Assembly: GCA_946577115.1 (NCBI GenBank)
Contig: CAMOAP010000015.1
Span: 1-8,677 of the forward strand
Reading direction: 5' to 3'
DNA from: an uncultured Acholeplasmataceae bacterium
GTDB lineage: Bacteria; Bacillota_I; Bacilli_A; Acholeplasmatales; Acholeplasmataceae
Length of the DNA: 8,677 nucleotides
The position numbers were made by a program, and so were the translations under genes. Numbering within the stretch: position 1 is the stretch's first letter; each line of letters opens with the position of its first letter. This document shows, in pieces, positions 1 through 7,079 of the stretch. The notes under the pieces were generated by a model. That model did not search any database, had not been told where the DNA came from, and worked only from the letters and a program-made list of their open reading frames with translations.

Positions 1-2
1 CA

Positions 3-77
3 TTTACACTTAAATTGTACTTGAAATTAAGGCAAATGATGAAACAAAATAGTGAAAATTGCAAGTTTAAGAGATAA
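3..77 (+). CDS. Possible 3' end of a plus-strand gene cut by the window edge
   Basis: A plus-strand frame is open from the left edge and ends in TAA at 75-77. It gives a short, basic tail that ends in ENCKFKR. The other two plus frames close within the first 30 bases. The stop lies three bases before the 80-109 palindrome, which is where the end of a gene would be expected. The gene would then converge on the minus-strand pseudogenes and share their terminator. Against it, 25 open codons can occur by chance even in AT-rich DNA, and the tail shows no recognisable motif. No function is proposed. Confidence 0.3.
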   Translation, partial: FTLKLYLKLRQMMKQNSENCKFKR

Positions 78-79
78 AA

Positions 80-109
80 AAATACCATATATTGCAATAT
101 ATGGTATTT
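80..109. terminator. Perfect 30-bp palindrome, probable rho-independent terminator
   Basis: The half-site AAATACCATATATTG is followed directly by its exact reverse complement, centred between 94 and 95. Read on the minus strand, the hairpin runs straight into a T-run of about seven bases (three of them in the stem), the usual form of an intrinsic terminator. The stop codon of the minus-strand pseudogene frame (TGA, 111-109) abuts it. On the plus strand the T-run is only three bases, so termination there would be weaker. Because the symmetry is perfect, a protein-binding site cannot be excluded. Confidence 0.7.
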
Positions 110-880
110 CAATTAATATTTATTGTTGATGATGTCAACTGTTTTTTGTTAGACCATTTATAAATAATTAAATATATAAATAGTAGAGTTACAAAAATGA
201 ATGTTAATGAATTGAATAAAAAAACTCTTATAAAAGGATTGAAGGCATAAAATGGCATATTCCCCCATCCAGCTAAAACATAATATTTTTTTTTAAAAGC
301 AGAGTTAAAATATTTATCTATTATGGGTGGTTTCCAACTTTTTCATTTTTTATTTTCATAGTTTTCGTCATGTATTTTTAAAATTTCTGCTTTTTCTTAT
401 TGTTTTACCTCTTTATAATGTGTTACAATTTCTTCTACATTTGCACAATCTTTTAATGGTTCCATTTCAAAAGATGAAAAAAAAGTATGCTACTGAAATG
501 AACTTCATTAAAAACAATAAAAAAAATACAAAAGTTAAAATCATGTGTAATAAAGCCAAAAAGAATGTTTTTACTAAAAAAATTTTACCAAAATTAACAC
601 CATTAGAAACTAAAGATCTTAAACTAACTCATTTTTTATTTTTAATTTTGGCACTAATAGAAAAATACACCATAACCAATAGCACCAGGAACGCATAAAA
701 TAATCAATATATTCCATTTATTAGTTATTAAATCATGAACACTAAAATTATACATTTATTTCGTGTGAAAAATCATCAAATATGCCTCTTTCTTATGTTT
801 CTTTTTTTGTCATGGAATGATGATTATAATAATTTTGATTTTTGCCTTGTTTTAATTCTTCTTTTTCTTTTTTTTTCATC
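109..880 (-). pseudogene. Remnants of an integral membrane protein, possibly the rest of the ABC permease
   Basis: The minus strand carries several hydrophobic or charged segments typical of protein, but they are split over different frames by stops and indels. Near 710-620 one frame reads a membrane-like segment containing LIILCVPGAIGYGVFF. Near 600-480 another holds a hydrophobic stretch containing LALLHMILTFVFFLLFLM. From 477 to 111 a single frame runs to TGA, interrupted by only two stops (one TAA, one TGA). It contains a charged Glu/Lys-rich region, then KSWKPPIIDKYF, YYVLAGWGNMPFYAF and a final membrane segment ending IIYKW. The last frame stops exactly at the 80-109 terminator, so this was probably the true 3' end of the locus. 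I do not recognise the family. Its position after the broken ATPase/permease makes a degraded continuation of that permease likely, but a separate membrane gene is possible. Confidence 0.5.
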
Positions 881-891
881 TAATAATTTTT

Positions 892-1881
892 TCATATGAA
901 AAAGTTTTTTGCGGCTCCTATAACTTTGTCACTTAATGTAGGAAAAGTAGTCCAAAAACCAGTTGCAATAGCATTCACTAAAACTGATAATATTAAGAAA
1001 AACTTTTGATTTTAAAACTCTTTAAAAGCCGCCTTAGCAACAAAATAAAAAGGCCAACGACTAGGAAAAAATAAAAAATGAGTATCTTTGTTGTCATAAT
1101 TTAGTATCATCGGTTTTATCAAAATTTTCTAAAGTAGGGTTTTGCGTTAAGTTTGCAATCATTTCAGCTGTAAGAATTGGTCCTTCTTTAAATGCTAGCT
1201 TTTTTTCTTTACTTTTTTTATTATTGTATTTGTGTATTTTCATATCTTATAGGACTTTGACATCTTTATATTATAAAATGCGATCAGCATATTTATAAAC
1301 ACTTTCATTAACGTGAAATACAATAACTACTAATTTTTCTTTACTGTAATTTTGAAGTAAATCAAAAACTTAGGTTCCTGTTTCTGAATCTATATTTCCT
1401 GTAGGTTTATCACCAAAGAACGAATAATAGTAACACGTTGTTTTTGTCCCCCTGAAATTTCATTAACTCTTCTATTTAGGAATGAAATATCTAATCCTAC
1501 TTGGGTCATTAAATCATTAATTAAGGCAAAATGTGGTTTTTTATTTTGTAATTGTAATACTAAGACAATATTTTCAAATGCATTCATATCTTCTATTAAG
1601 TTGAATTCTTAGAAAATAAAGCCCATCATTCCATTACAATAATTATCTAAATTTCTTTGATTAAAAGTTTTAATAGGAACTTTCCATACTTCAACTACAC
1701 CGCTGTTTGCAACATTGATCCCCGTTAAAACATTTAATAAATTAGATTTGCCAGAATCTGATTTACTTAAGATAAAAACCATACCTTTATTAGTCAACTT
1801 TAAAGAAACATCTTTCATAGCTATCGTCATGTTATCGTGTTTAGTAACGTAATTTTTGCTTAAATGGTTGACATACAACAT
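892..1881 (-). pseudogene. Broken ABC transporter: MacB/LolD-type ATPase with start of a fused FtsX-like permease
   Basis: The ATG at 1881 (MLYVNHLSKNY) follows an AAAGGA ribosome site ten bases upstream. The first part is an ABC ATPase of the MacB/LolD family. The Walker A equivalent reads SKSDSGKSNLL, with two expected glycines changed. The Q-loop reads GFIF-stop-EFNL: the Gln codon is TAA at 1611-1609, and the same frame then continues. The signature is intact as ISGGQKQR. About eight residues including the Walker B strand are then missing with a frame change, and the catalytic DE pair reads DK in DKPTGNID. The H-loop region is VIVFHVNE. Downstream come a linker (KEGPILTAEMIANL) and a first permease segment (PSRWPFYFVAKAAFKEF, one TAA, then a hydrophobic helix and TTFPTLSDKVIG). 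This order matches ATPase-FtsX permease fusions known from Firmicutes and Mollicutes. The family exports peptides or lipids or extracts lipoproteins; the substrate here is unknown. The gene cannot make a working protein. Confidence 0.8.
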
Positions 1882-1926
1882 TTTTAAAGGATCCTTTAGT
1901 TGTTTTGTTGATTAAAAAAATTTATA

Positions 1927-1932
1927 ATTATA
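1927..1932 (-). promoter_or_regulatory. Candidate -10 box upstream of the ABC pseudogene
   Basis: A perfect TATAAT is read on the minus strand, about 45 bases before the ATG at 1881. No good -35 box lies 16-18 bases upstream; the closest hexamer at 17 bases is TGCTTT. In DNA this AT-rich, such hexamers arise often by chance. If real, it is the old promoter of the decayed transporter. Confidence 0.25.
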
Positions 1933-2044
1933 CAAATGTAAAAAGTTCAAAAGCATAAACAAACTAATTTGCTACCGAATTATTTTATAACAATTTGTAT
2001 ATACATATATACTTAAAAAAAATATAATTACGTTTTATCTATTT

Positions 2045-4501
2045 TTATCTAATTTCAATTTGAAATTTTTTAATCAAATTAGAATTAATTTTTTCCATGC
2101 AATATTCTAATTCTTTTTTATCTAAGTTATTGAAAAAAAGTCTAAGTGCAAGGGAGTGTTTTTCTTTGGTTGTAGGCATTTGATAAACATCAAATAATTC
2201 ACATTTGATTAAATTAAAAGGGTTTATTTGTTTAATGGTTTGTTCGATTTGATAAAAGGAATATTTGGTATCTACTAAAAAAGCTAAATCACGAATAACA
2301 TTCGGAAATTTAGGGATTGGTTGGAATGTAAGTGTTTTTGTAGTGTTAAGAATTTCATCCGTTAAAAAGAGTTCACAAAGAAAACTTTCTTTTAAGTGAT
2401 GTTTTGCATTAAGTTGGGGATGAGTTTTTCCGATGACTCCTATTATTTGGTTGTTAAATAATAAATTGGCTTGCATTCCTGGATGAAAATTGCTATGTTG
2501 TTGTGTTTTTTGATAAGTAAGTATAATGCCTAGGAAAGCACTAATTTTTTCAAGTATCCCTTTGGTAACAAAAAAAGAACTTGAAACATCTTGTTTGTGC
2601 CACAAAGAATTTAAGAAATTGCCACTCAAAACAAAAGCAAGACTTAATGTTTCTTGGTTGGGAAAATAAGTTTTTCCAATTTCAAAAAAATTATTATCAA
2701 AAATTTGTCGTTTGTGTTGATAGCTTAAAATTTCTACTAAATTGCTTAACAAGCTTTGTCTTAAAATCATTTTGTCTTGTGTTAAAGGATTTATTATTTT
2801 GATAAAGGGTTTTTGAGGAGTAAAAGCTTCAAACATTTCGGAGCTAATTAAACTGTAAGTAATAGTTTCATAAAATCCTAAATTAACTAATATGTTGCGC
2901 AATTCTCTAATTTTTTTTTGTTTCAATGTTAATTTTCCTTGAGTGGGAATTTGCATTGTTTGGGGAGGTAATTTATGACAACCATAAAGTCTAGTTAAAT
3001 CAGAAATGACATCTTCTTTGATTTTGACATCATAACGACGCAAAGGGGCTTGGAGTTTTAATTCTTCGTTTTTTTTCTGTGGGGTTAAATTTTTTGGTGT
3101 ATATATTTGGTAATCAAGGTTTAATAACCAATTTTTGATTTGAGTCGGGCACAAAAAAACGCCAATTTTTCTTGTAATAAAATCAAGATCTAAAGAAATA
3201 ATAGGATTAGTACGTATTTTTTGTTTTTTAATTGTGGGTTGGTAAGTAATTTTGGCATTTGCTAAAGTGACTAAAAGTTGGCATGCTTTTTTAAAAGCTA
3301 AAGGAATGATACTCTGGTCAATGCCTCTTTCAAAACGTAGCGAACTTTCAGTTTTGGTTTTGAGTTTTTGACAAGTTTGGGCAATAGTTTGGGGCGAAAA
3401 ATAAGCAGCTTCAAGAATAATTTTGGTTGTTGTAGGTTTAATGCTGTTTTCTAAAAGGCCTAAAATACCAGCTAGAGCAATGGCTTTTTTGCCATCTGTA
3501 ATAACTAAATCATTTTCATCTAAAACAAAATCATTTTTGTTAATGGTTGTAATAGTTTCTTGTGGCAAGGCTTTTCTAACTTTGATTTGTTGGATAGTGC
3601 CAGAATCAAAAGCGTGTAGGGGAATGCCGTATTCGATTAAAATTAAATTAGTGATGTCCACAACATTGTTTATGGGGTTGATGCCTGATTGTAGGAGGGT
3701 GTTTCGCAACCACAAAGGAGAAGGTTTTATGGTGATGTTTTCAAAGATGCAAGTGTTGTATTCATAACAATTATCGCTTTCAATTTGTACTTTCAAAGGA
3801 GATTGAGGTAATTTTGCAAAAAAATCGTGGTTTAATTCGGGAGTTTTTTTTGAGTTTGTTTGGTTTTCGCTGTTTTTTGTTTTGTAGTTGATTGCTTTTT
3901 TTTCTTGATTTTTATTGTAGTGTTGAGAAGTCAAAACTGCTTGAAGATCTTTCGCAAAACCTAGGTGAGATAAAAGATCACCACGATTGGGAGTAAGTCC
4001 TAATTCTAAGATAAAACCATCAAGTCCTAAAGGAATTAAAGCATTACTTCCCAAATCAATTTGGTCGTTGGGGTCATCAAAAAGATAAATTCCTTCTTGT
4101 TCTTGGGTAGTTAAAAATTTGGTATTAATGCCCAACTCTTCCAAAGAACAAAGCATCCCTTCTGAAAAAAATCCATAAATTTTTTTGTTTTTAAGGGTGG
4201 AGTTAATGCCTTCCAAAAAAGAACCTTCTGAAGCTACAATAACCTTTTTGCCATTTTGTAAGTTAGAATCTCCACAAACAATTTTGACTACTTTTGCGCC
4301 AGTGTTAATTTCTACTAAATTTAATTTTTGGGAACCTTGAATTTTGTGAAAGTTAAGAATTTGCCCTACCACTAAATTAGTGTTTTTGGATAGTGGAAAA
4401 AATTTTTGTACTTCGGTAATATAATTGTAAGTTAAGGCAGAAATATTTTGGGAAAGGGGCTTCAAAAGATGTTTTTTTAAAATATTTTCAATAATTTTCA
4501 T
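2045..4501 (-). CDS. pheT: Phenylalanyl-tRNA synthetase beta subunit
   Basis: Beta subunit of the alpha2beta2 class II synthetase that charges tRNA-Phe in the cytosol. The protein is intact, about 818 residues, close to the usual length of about 800. Domains in order: a weakly conserved N-terminus; the EMAP/OB-type tRNA-binding domain (about 44-155, with [21 protein letters not shown] and [13 protein letters not shown]); the [14 protein letters not shown] turn; the B3/B4 editing domain (about 225-390, with [22 protein letters not shown]); the B5 domain and [19 protein letters not shown]; the catalytic-like core ([28 protein letters not shown]); and the C-terminal FDX-ACB anticodon-binding domain (from about 725, [15 protein letters not shown]). 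I chose the ATG at 4501 because AAGGA at 4515-4511 lies nine bases upstream. The ATG at 4507 is only three bases from it, and a TTG at 4519 lies before it. The start overlaps the end of pheS by 14 bases, which suggests translational coupling. Confidence 0.96.
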   Translation of the reverse strand: MKIIENILKKHLLKPLSQNISALTYNYITEVQKFFPLSKNTNLVVGQILNFHKIQGSQKLNLVEINTGAKVVKIVCGDSNLQNGKKVIVASEGSFLEGINSTLKNKKIYGFFSEGMLCSLEELGINTKFLTTQEQEGIYLFDDPNDQIDLGSNALIPLGLDGFILELGLTPNRGDLLSHLGFAKDLQAVLTSQHYNKNQEKKAINYKTKNSENQTNSKKTPELNHDFFAKLPQSPLKVQIESDNCYEYNTCIFENITIKPSPLWLRNTLLQSGINPINNVVDITNLILIEYGIPLHAFDSGTIQQIKVRKALPQETITTINKNDFVLDENDLVITDGKKAIALAGILGLLENSIKPTTTKIILEAAYFSPQTIAQTCQKLKTKTESSLRFERGIDQSIIPLAFKKACQLLVTLANAKITYQPTIKKQKIRTNPIISLDLDFITRKIGVFLCPTQIKNWLLNLDYQIYTPKNLTPQKKNEELKLQAPLRRYDVKIKEDVISDLTRLYGCHKLPPQTMQIPTQGKLTLKQKKIRELRNILVNLGFYETITYSLISSEMFEAFTPQKPFIKIINPLTQDKMILRQSLLSNLVEILSYQHKRQIFDNNFFEIGKTYFPNQETLSLAFVLSGNFLNSLWHKQDVSSSFFVTKGILEKISAFLGIILTYQKTQQHSNFHPGMQANLLFNNQIIGVIGKTHPQLNAKHHLKESFLCELFLTDEILNTTKTLTFQPIPKFPNVIRDLAFLVDTKYSFYQIEQTIKQINPFNLIKCELFDVYQMPTTKEKHSLALRLFFNNLDKKELEYCMEKINSNLIKKFQIEIR

Positions 4502-5330
4502 TGTCATTGTTCCTTGCAAATTGTTTTAAAAAACGCATATCATTAGTATAAAAATATCTAATATTATCAATTTGATATTTAATCATAGCAATTCTTTCAA
4601 TACCTATTCCAAAGGCAAAACCTTGATATTTTTCAGGGTCATAATTGGCGTTTTTAAGAACTTGAGGATGTACTAAACCAGCTCCTAAAATTTCTAAATA
4701 TTCTTTTGTGCCATCTTTTTTGGTAATTACTAAATCAACTTCAATGCTGGGTTCGGTAAATGGAAAATAAGACGGTCTTAAATGAATTTCTTGGGAAGTT
4801 CCAAATAATTCTTTGGTAATGAGTAAAAGAGTTTCTTTGAGATGTGAAAAATTAATGTTTTTATCAATTACAAGACCTTCTATTTGCATAAATTGATGGC
4901 TATGGGTAGCGTCATCGTCGTCTTTGCGGTAAACTTTTCCAGGAGAAATAATTTTGAGGGGTTTTCCTTGGCGAGCTTTCATTTCTTGGACTTGGACGTT
5001 GGAAGTATGTGTTCTCAAAAGTTTTTGGGAGTTAATATAAAAAGAGTCTTGCATTGCTCTTGCGGGATGGCTTTTTCCGATGTTGAGCATTTCAAAATTA
5101 TAAAAATCAGTTTCGATTTCGTTGCCTTCTTTAATTTCATAACCTAAAGATAAAAATAAATCTTCAATTTGTTCAATGATTTGATTAAGGGGGTGAGTGC
5201 TTCCTTGACAAAAATTAAATGCTGGCAAAGTGGGATCAATTTCTTCTTGGAGTAGTTTAACGTTTAGTTGATTTTTTTGTAAAGTTTCTTTTTCTTTTGT
5301 AAAGTGAAAATAATTTCTTGTTTTAAAACG
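4488..5330 (-). CDS. pheS: Phenylalanyl-tRNA synthetase alpha subunit, 3' part with catalytic core (frameshifted gene)
   Basis: This frame holds the class II catalytic domain of PheS, which makes Phe-AMP and transfers Phe to tRNA-Phe as a partner of PheT. Recognisable parts, numbered on a repaired 343-residue protein, are motif 1 around [20 protein letters not shown] (about 109-128), [11 protein letters not shown], the motif 2 region [10 protein letters not shown] (about 191-200) with [18 protein letters not shown] (about 254-263), and motif 3 [13 protein letters not shown] (about 300-312). It ends in TGA at 4490-4488, inside the start of pheT. The frame is open back to 5330, and PheS-like sequence ([21 protein letters not shown]) continues upstream of the first usable start (TTG at 5228). 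A separate start there is therefore unlikely: this is the second part of a gene whose first part (5264-5518) is in another frame. Restoring one A in the A-rich stretch 5289-5298 joins them. Confidence 0.93.
   Translation of the reverse strand, partial: RFKTRNYFHFTKEKETLQKNQLNVKLLQEEIDPTLPAFNFCQGSTHPLNQIIEQIEDLFLSLGYEIKEGNEIETDFYNFEMLNIGKSHPARAMQDSFYINSQKLLRTHTSNVQVQEMKARQGKPLKIISPGKVYRKDDDDATHSHQFMQIEGLVIDKNINFSHLKETLLLITKELFGTSQEIHLRPSYFPFTEPSIEVDLVITKKDGTKEYLEILGAGLVHPQVLKNANYDPEKYQGFAFGIGIERIAMIKYQIDNIRYFYTNDMRFLKQFARNNDNENY
4511..4515 (-). promoter_or_regulatory. Ribosome binding site of pheT inside pheS
   Basis: AAGGA lies within the last codons of pheS, nine bases before the ATG at 4501. 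It decides the pheT start among three in-frame candidates (4519 TTG, 4507 ATG, 4501 ATG). Its position means ribosomes ending pheS could re-initiate on pheT, keeping the two subunits in balance. Confidence 0.7.
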
Positions 5331-5518
5331 TTAATTAACTTGCCTGCAACTGCTTTTTGGGCATAAGGGATTTTTTTTAGTTCTTGGGTAAGTTCAAACA
5401 ATATGCCTTTTTTTCCTAAAAATTCTTTTTCTAAGATCCTTAATTGGTCTAAATCATGTTTGTTGTTTTGTAAACTGGTTTTGAATTGTGCGGTTAGATT
5501 TTTGATTTTGGTTTGCAT
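5264..5518 (-). CDS. pheS: Phenylalanyl-tRNA synthetase alpha subunit, 5' part (frameshifted gene)
   Basis: An 84-residue frame encoding the N-terminal tRNA-binding coiled coil of PheS. The conserved EKEFLGKKG (compare EYLGKKG in other bacteria) lies around residues 29-37, followed by [14 protein letters not shown]. After residue 74 (Q) the frame runs into [10 protein letters not shown] and stops at 5266-5264, whereas the next frame carries the expected continuation [14 protein letters not shown]. One base appears to be missing from one of two A-runs (5298-5295 or 5293-5289). Repaired, the protein would be 343 residues, normal for PheS. No strong ribosome site precedes the ATG at 5518; the best match is a distant AAGAAAG. 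The gene begins 69 bases after the upstream membrane gene, so the two may share a transcript. Because pheS is essential, a sequencing or assembly error, or tolerated slippage, is more likely than true loss. Confidence 0.9.
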   Translation of the reverse strand: MQTKIKNLTAQFKTSLQNNKHDLDQLRILEKEFLGKKGILFELTQELKKIPYAQKAVAGKLINVLKQEIIFTLQKKKKLYKKIN

Positions 5519-5587
5519 AAAAATGATGACGCTTTCTTTATTTTTTGGAAATTAAAAATATTTGGTTTAGGTGTTAAAATTAAAAAA

Positions 5588-5941
5588 CTACATTTGAATT
5601 ATAGAAATAATTTGTCCTTTAGTAAGTAAGGATAGCCACATTCCTAACGTAGCTCCTAATAAAACTCCTAAAGAAATGCCAAAAGATCCTTTTTTTAATC
5701 CTAAAATAGTACCTCCCAAAAACATTCCTGCTACCATTGCTGTTAAATGTAGTTGGGAGGTTTTTTGGTAAATATTTGTTTGAGTGGGTTTGCTTAAATA
5801 AATTGCTAATACAACAATGAAAATAGAGTTAAAAATAATGTAATTGCTTAACAATTGGCTACTTAAAAAAGGTTTTTTGGGTGTGTTTGTTTGGGGAAAA
5901 TTGTTTTTTTTAATTAAGGCTTTTTTTGTTTTTTGGTTCAT
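5588..5941 (-). CDS. Small membrane protein of unknown function upstream of pheS
   Basis: An intact 117-residue protein. The first 30 residues are basic and polar (KTKKALIKKN), probably cytoplasmic. Three membrane segments follow, at about 33-50 (IIFNSIFIVVLAIYL), 64-82 (LTAMVAGMFLGGTILGL) and 87-106 (FGISLGVLLGATLGMWLSLL). The last two are rich in glycine spaced for tight helix packing (GMFLGG, GVLLGATLG). There is no signal peptidase site and no catalytic motif. The ATG at 5941 has a strong ribosome site, AGAAAGGA, seven bases upstream. It is the first gene of the minus-strand cluster that continues into pheS after 69 bases, so co-transcription is likely. I do not recognise the family; small glycine-rich helices of this kind occur in accessory subunits of larger membrane complexes, but nothing here proves that. 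Confidence 0.75.
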   Translation of the reverse strand: MNQKTKKALIKKNNFPQTNTPKKPFLSSQLLSNYIIFNSIFIVVLAIYLSKPTQTNIYQKTSQLHLTAMVAGMFLGGTILGLKKGSFGISLGVLLGATLGMWLSLLTKGQIISIIQM

Positions 5942-5948
5942 ATAAATA

Positions 5949-5956
5949 TCCTTTCT
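5949..5956 (-). promoter_or_regulatory. Strong ribosome binding site of the 117-residue membrane protein
   Basis: AGAAAGGA is seven bases before the ATG at 5941, one of the best Shine-Dalgarno matches in the window. It supports both the start and the reality of this otherwise unrecognised gene. Confidence 0.7.
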
Positions 5957-6023
5957 GGGATAAAATTTTTAAAAATTGTGATTTGCAAAAATGAATGTTC
6001 GAAATGTTTGCAAAATATATAAT

Positions 6024-6044
6024 TTGTGATTTGTGATTTGTGAT
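6024..6044. repeat. Three tandem copies of a 7-base unit (TTGTGAT)
   Basis: TTGTGAT occurs three times without gaps, and a fourth copy lies at 5976-5982. All are in the leader between the asnB remnant and the membrane gene that starts at 5941. The repeat may be simple slippage, or it could mark the promoter region of the downstream cluster. No clear -35/-10 pair is visible next to it. Confidence 0.7.
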
Positions 6045-6058
6045 TTTGGTTTTTTTAA

Positions 6059-7022
6059 TTATTTTATATTTGGTTCGTACAAAATAATTAAAAGCAAAAA
6101 AATAAAGTTAAGTTGGGAATTGTTTATTTGTTTAAAAGCTTTATCCCATTTGATAGCTTTTGAAGTGCAATAAGCAATTGAAGGAACATCAGGAACAATA
6201 ATTATAGCAAACGAATGAAGTGAAGGAAACGAAGCATCTTTTGCTTGATCCTTCTATGAGTTGTTTGGCAAATTTTTTATTGATTCCAGAAATAATAGAA
6301 TAGTCAAGTGCACCAGATACAAGCACATCATCATGAACATCAGACATTAAATGTTTTTTTACTGATGCTTCAATAAAATTGCGTAATTGGGTTCTGTTTG
6401 TTTGATTGTTGTAAACATTTTGATAATCTATTCAATTGCGTTTGTAATATTGTATCATTTTACCATATTAACTAGAAAAATAATTTCCTTGAGGAAAAAT
6501 ATAAAGGGTTTGGCAAATGGTAATTATGGCTTTTATTTCGTAAGCTATATAAAAATTTTGGTCAAGGCCCATATCCCATATAAAACGTAATTATGCCTAT
6601 ATGATTGTGTTCTATAAGATAGGTGTTTTTGTTAGATCATATAACATAAATGTAAACATGCCTTGCAATTCATCTAAAAAAATTAATATCTTTTCTTGAT
6701 ATATTGCTTAAAATAACTTCGCAATCTGATTTTGTTTGGAACTAATATTTATCTTTGTATTTTTGGCTCAAATCTAAGTGATTATAAATCTCTCCATTTG
6801 TTGCGAGCACTAATGTTGTTTCTTTATTATAAAGTGGTTGGGATTACCAGCATTGACATCTATAATTGATATTCTTTTGTGTGCTAAAATGGCTTTTTGG
6901 GAGAAAAAAATTCCTGAACAATCAGGTCCTCGATGGCGCATCAAACTTGAAAGTTTAAGAGTTTGGTCACGCAATATTTATGGATGGGTTTTAATATTTA
7001 TTATTCTCAAAATTGAACACAT
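6059..7022 (-). pseudogene. asnB: Asparagine synthetase B remnant with internal deletion
   Basis: The ATG at 7022 follows a perfect AAAGGAG six bases upstream. The N-terminal glutaminase domain is recognisable: MCS with the catalytic Cys, LMRHRGPD, AILAHKRISIIDVNAGN, then in the next frame TNGEIYNHLDL and TKSDCEVIL. It continues over more frame changes (FLDELQGMFTFMLYDLTK, HIGII, YMGYG). The synthetase domain begins with KKHLMSDVH and its ATP pyrophosphatase loop, which reads SGALDYS instead of SGGLDSS. After LHSFA (near 6206-6220) the sequence jumps directly to the C-terminal end (SIAYCTSKAIKWDKAFKQIN). By comparison with E. coli AsnB (554 residues), some 270 residues are missing. Stops include TAA at 6980-6978, TAG at 6744-6742 and TGA at 6434-6432. 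The normal enzyme makes asparagine from aspartate, glutamine and ATP; this copy cannot. Confidence 0.93.
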
Positions 7023-7060
7023 TTTATTCTCCTTTAAAGGCATTGAAAACACATTTTATT
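7016..7060. repeat. Short direct repeat around the asnB start
   Basis: AACACATTTTATT occurs at 7016-7028 and again at 7048-7060, 32 bases apart, with similar flanks (ATTGAA before each copy, two bases longer in one). On the minus strand this duplicates AATAAAATGTGTT, the asnB start itself. It is probably a small local duplication. Confidence 0.6.
7029..7035 (-). promoter_or_regulatory. Preserved ribosome binding site of the asnB remnant
   Basis: AAAGGAG ends six bases before the ATG at 7022. It is still perfect although the gene is dead, which fixes the original start and the catalytic Met-Cys-Ser. A seven-codon mini frame (MCFQCL, stop included, 7054-7034) ends inside this site. Confidence 0.65.
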
Positions 7061-7079
7061 TTTTTATCGATAAACAACT

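Noticed and set aside
327..698. A 123-codon plus-strand open frame
   Set aside because: It lies opposite minus-strand membrane-protein debris that is more protein-like and ends at the terminator. The plus frame is Phe- and Lys-rich as expected from biased composition, and it lacks a ribosome site.
109..1881. Reading TGA as Trp (code 4) to rescue the broken genes
   Set aside because: The pseudogenes also carry TAA and TAG stops, frameshifts and deletions, and pheS uses TGA as its stop. Intact genes encode Trp with TGG.
1996..2011. AT-rich inverted repeat after pheT as its terminator
   Set aside because: On the minus strand the T-run lies before the repeat instead of after it, and the stem is only six A-T-rich pairs. 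No convincing terminator for pheT is visible.
2581..5147. Plus-strand open frames at 2581-2802, 3423-3767 and 4884-5147
   Set aside because: All lie opposite the well-conserved pheT and pheS coding sequence.
5226..5228. TTG at 5228 as the true start of a short PheS
   Set aside because: PheS-like sequence continues upstream in the same frame and joins the N-terminal domain after repair of one base. No ribosome site precedes the TTG.
5289..5298. Programmed -1 ribosomal frameshift site in pheS
   Set aside because: The A-runs resemble slippery sequences, but no X-XXY-YYZ heptamer is in the zero frame and no following hairpin is evident. A missing base is simpler.
6387..6590. A 67-codon plus-strand open frame
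   Set aside because: It lies opposite recognisable AsnB sequence on the minus strand and shows no motif.
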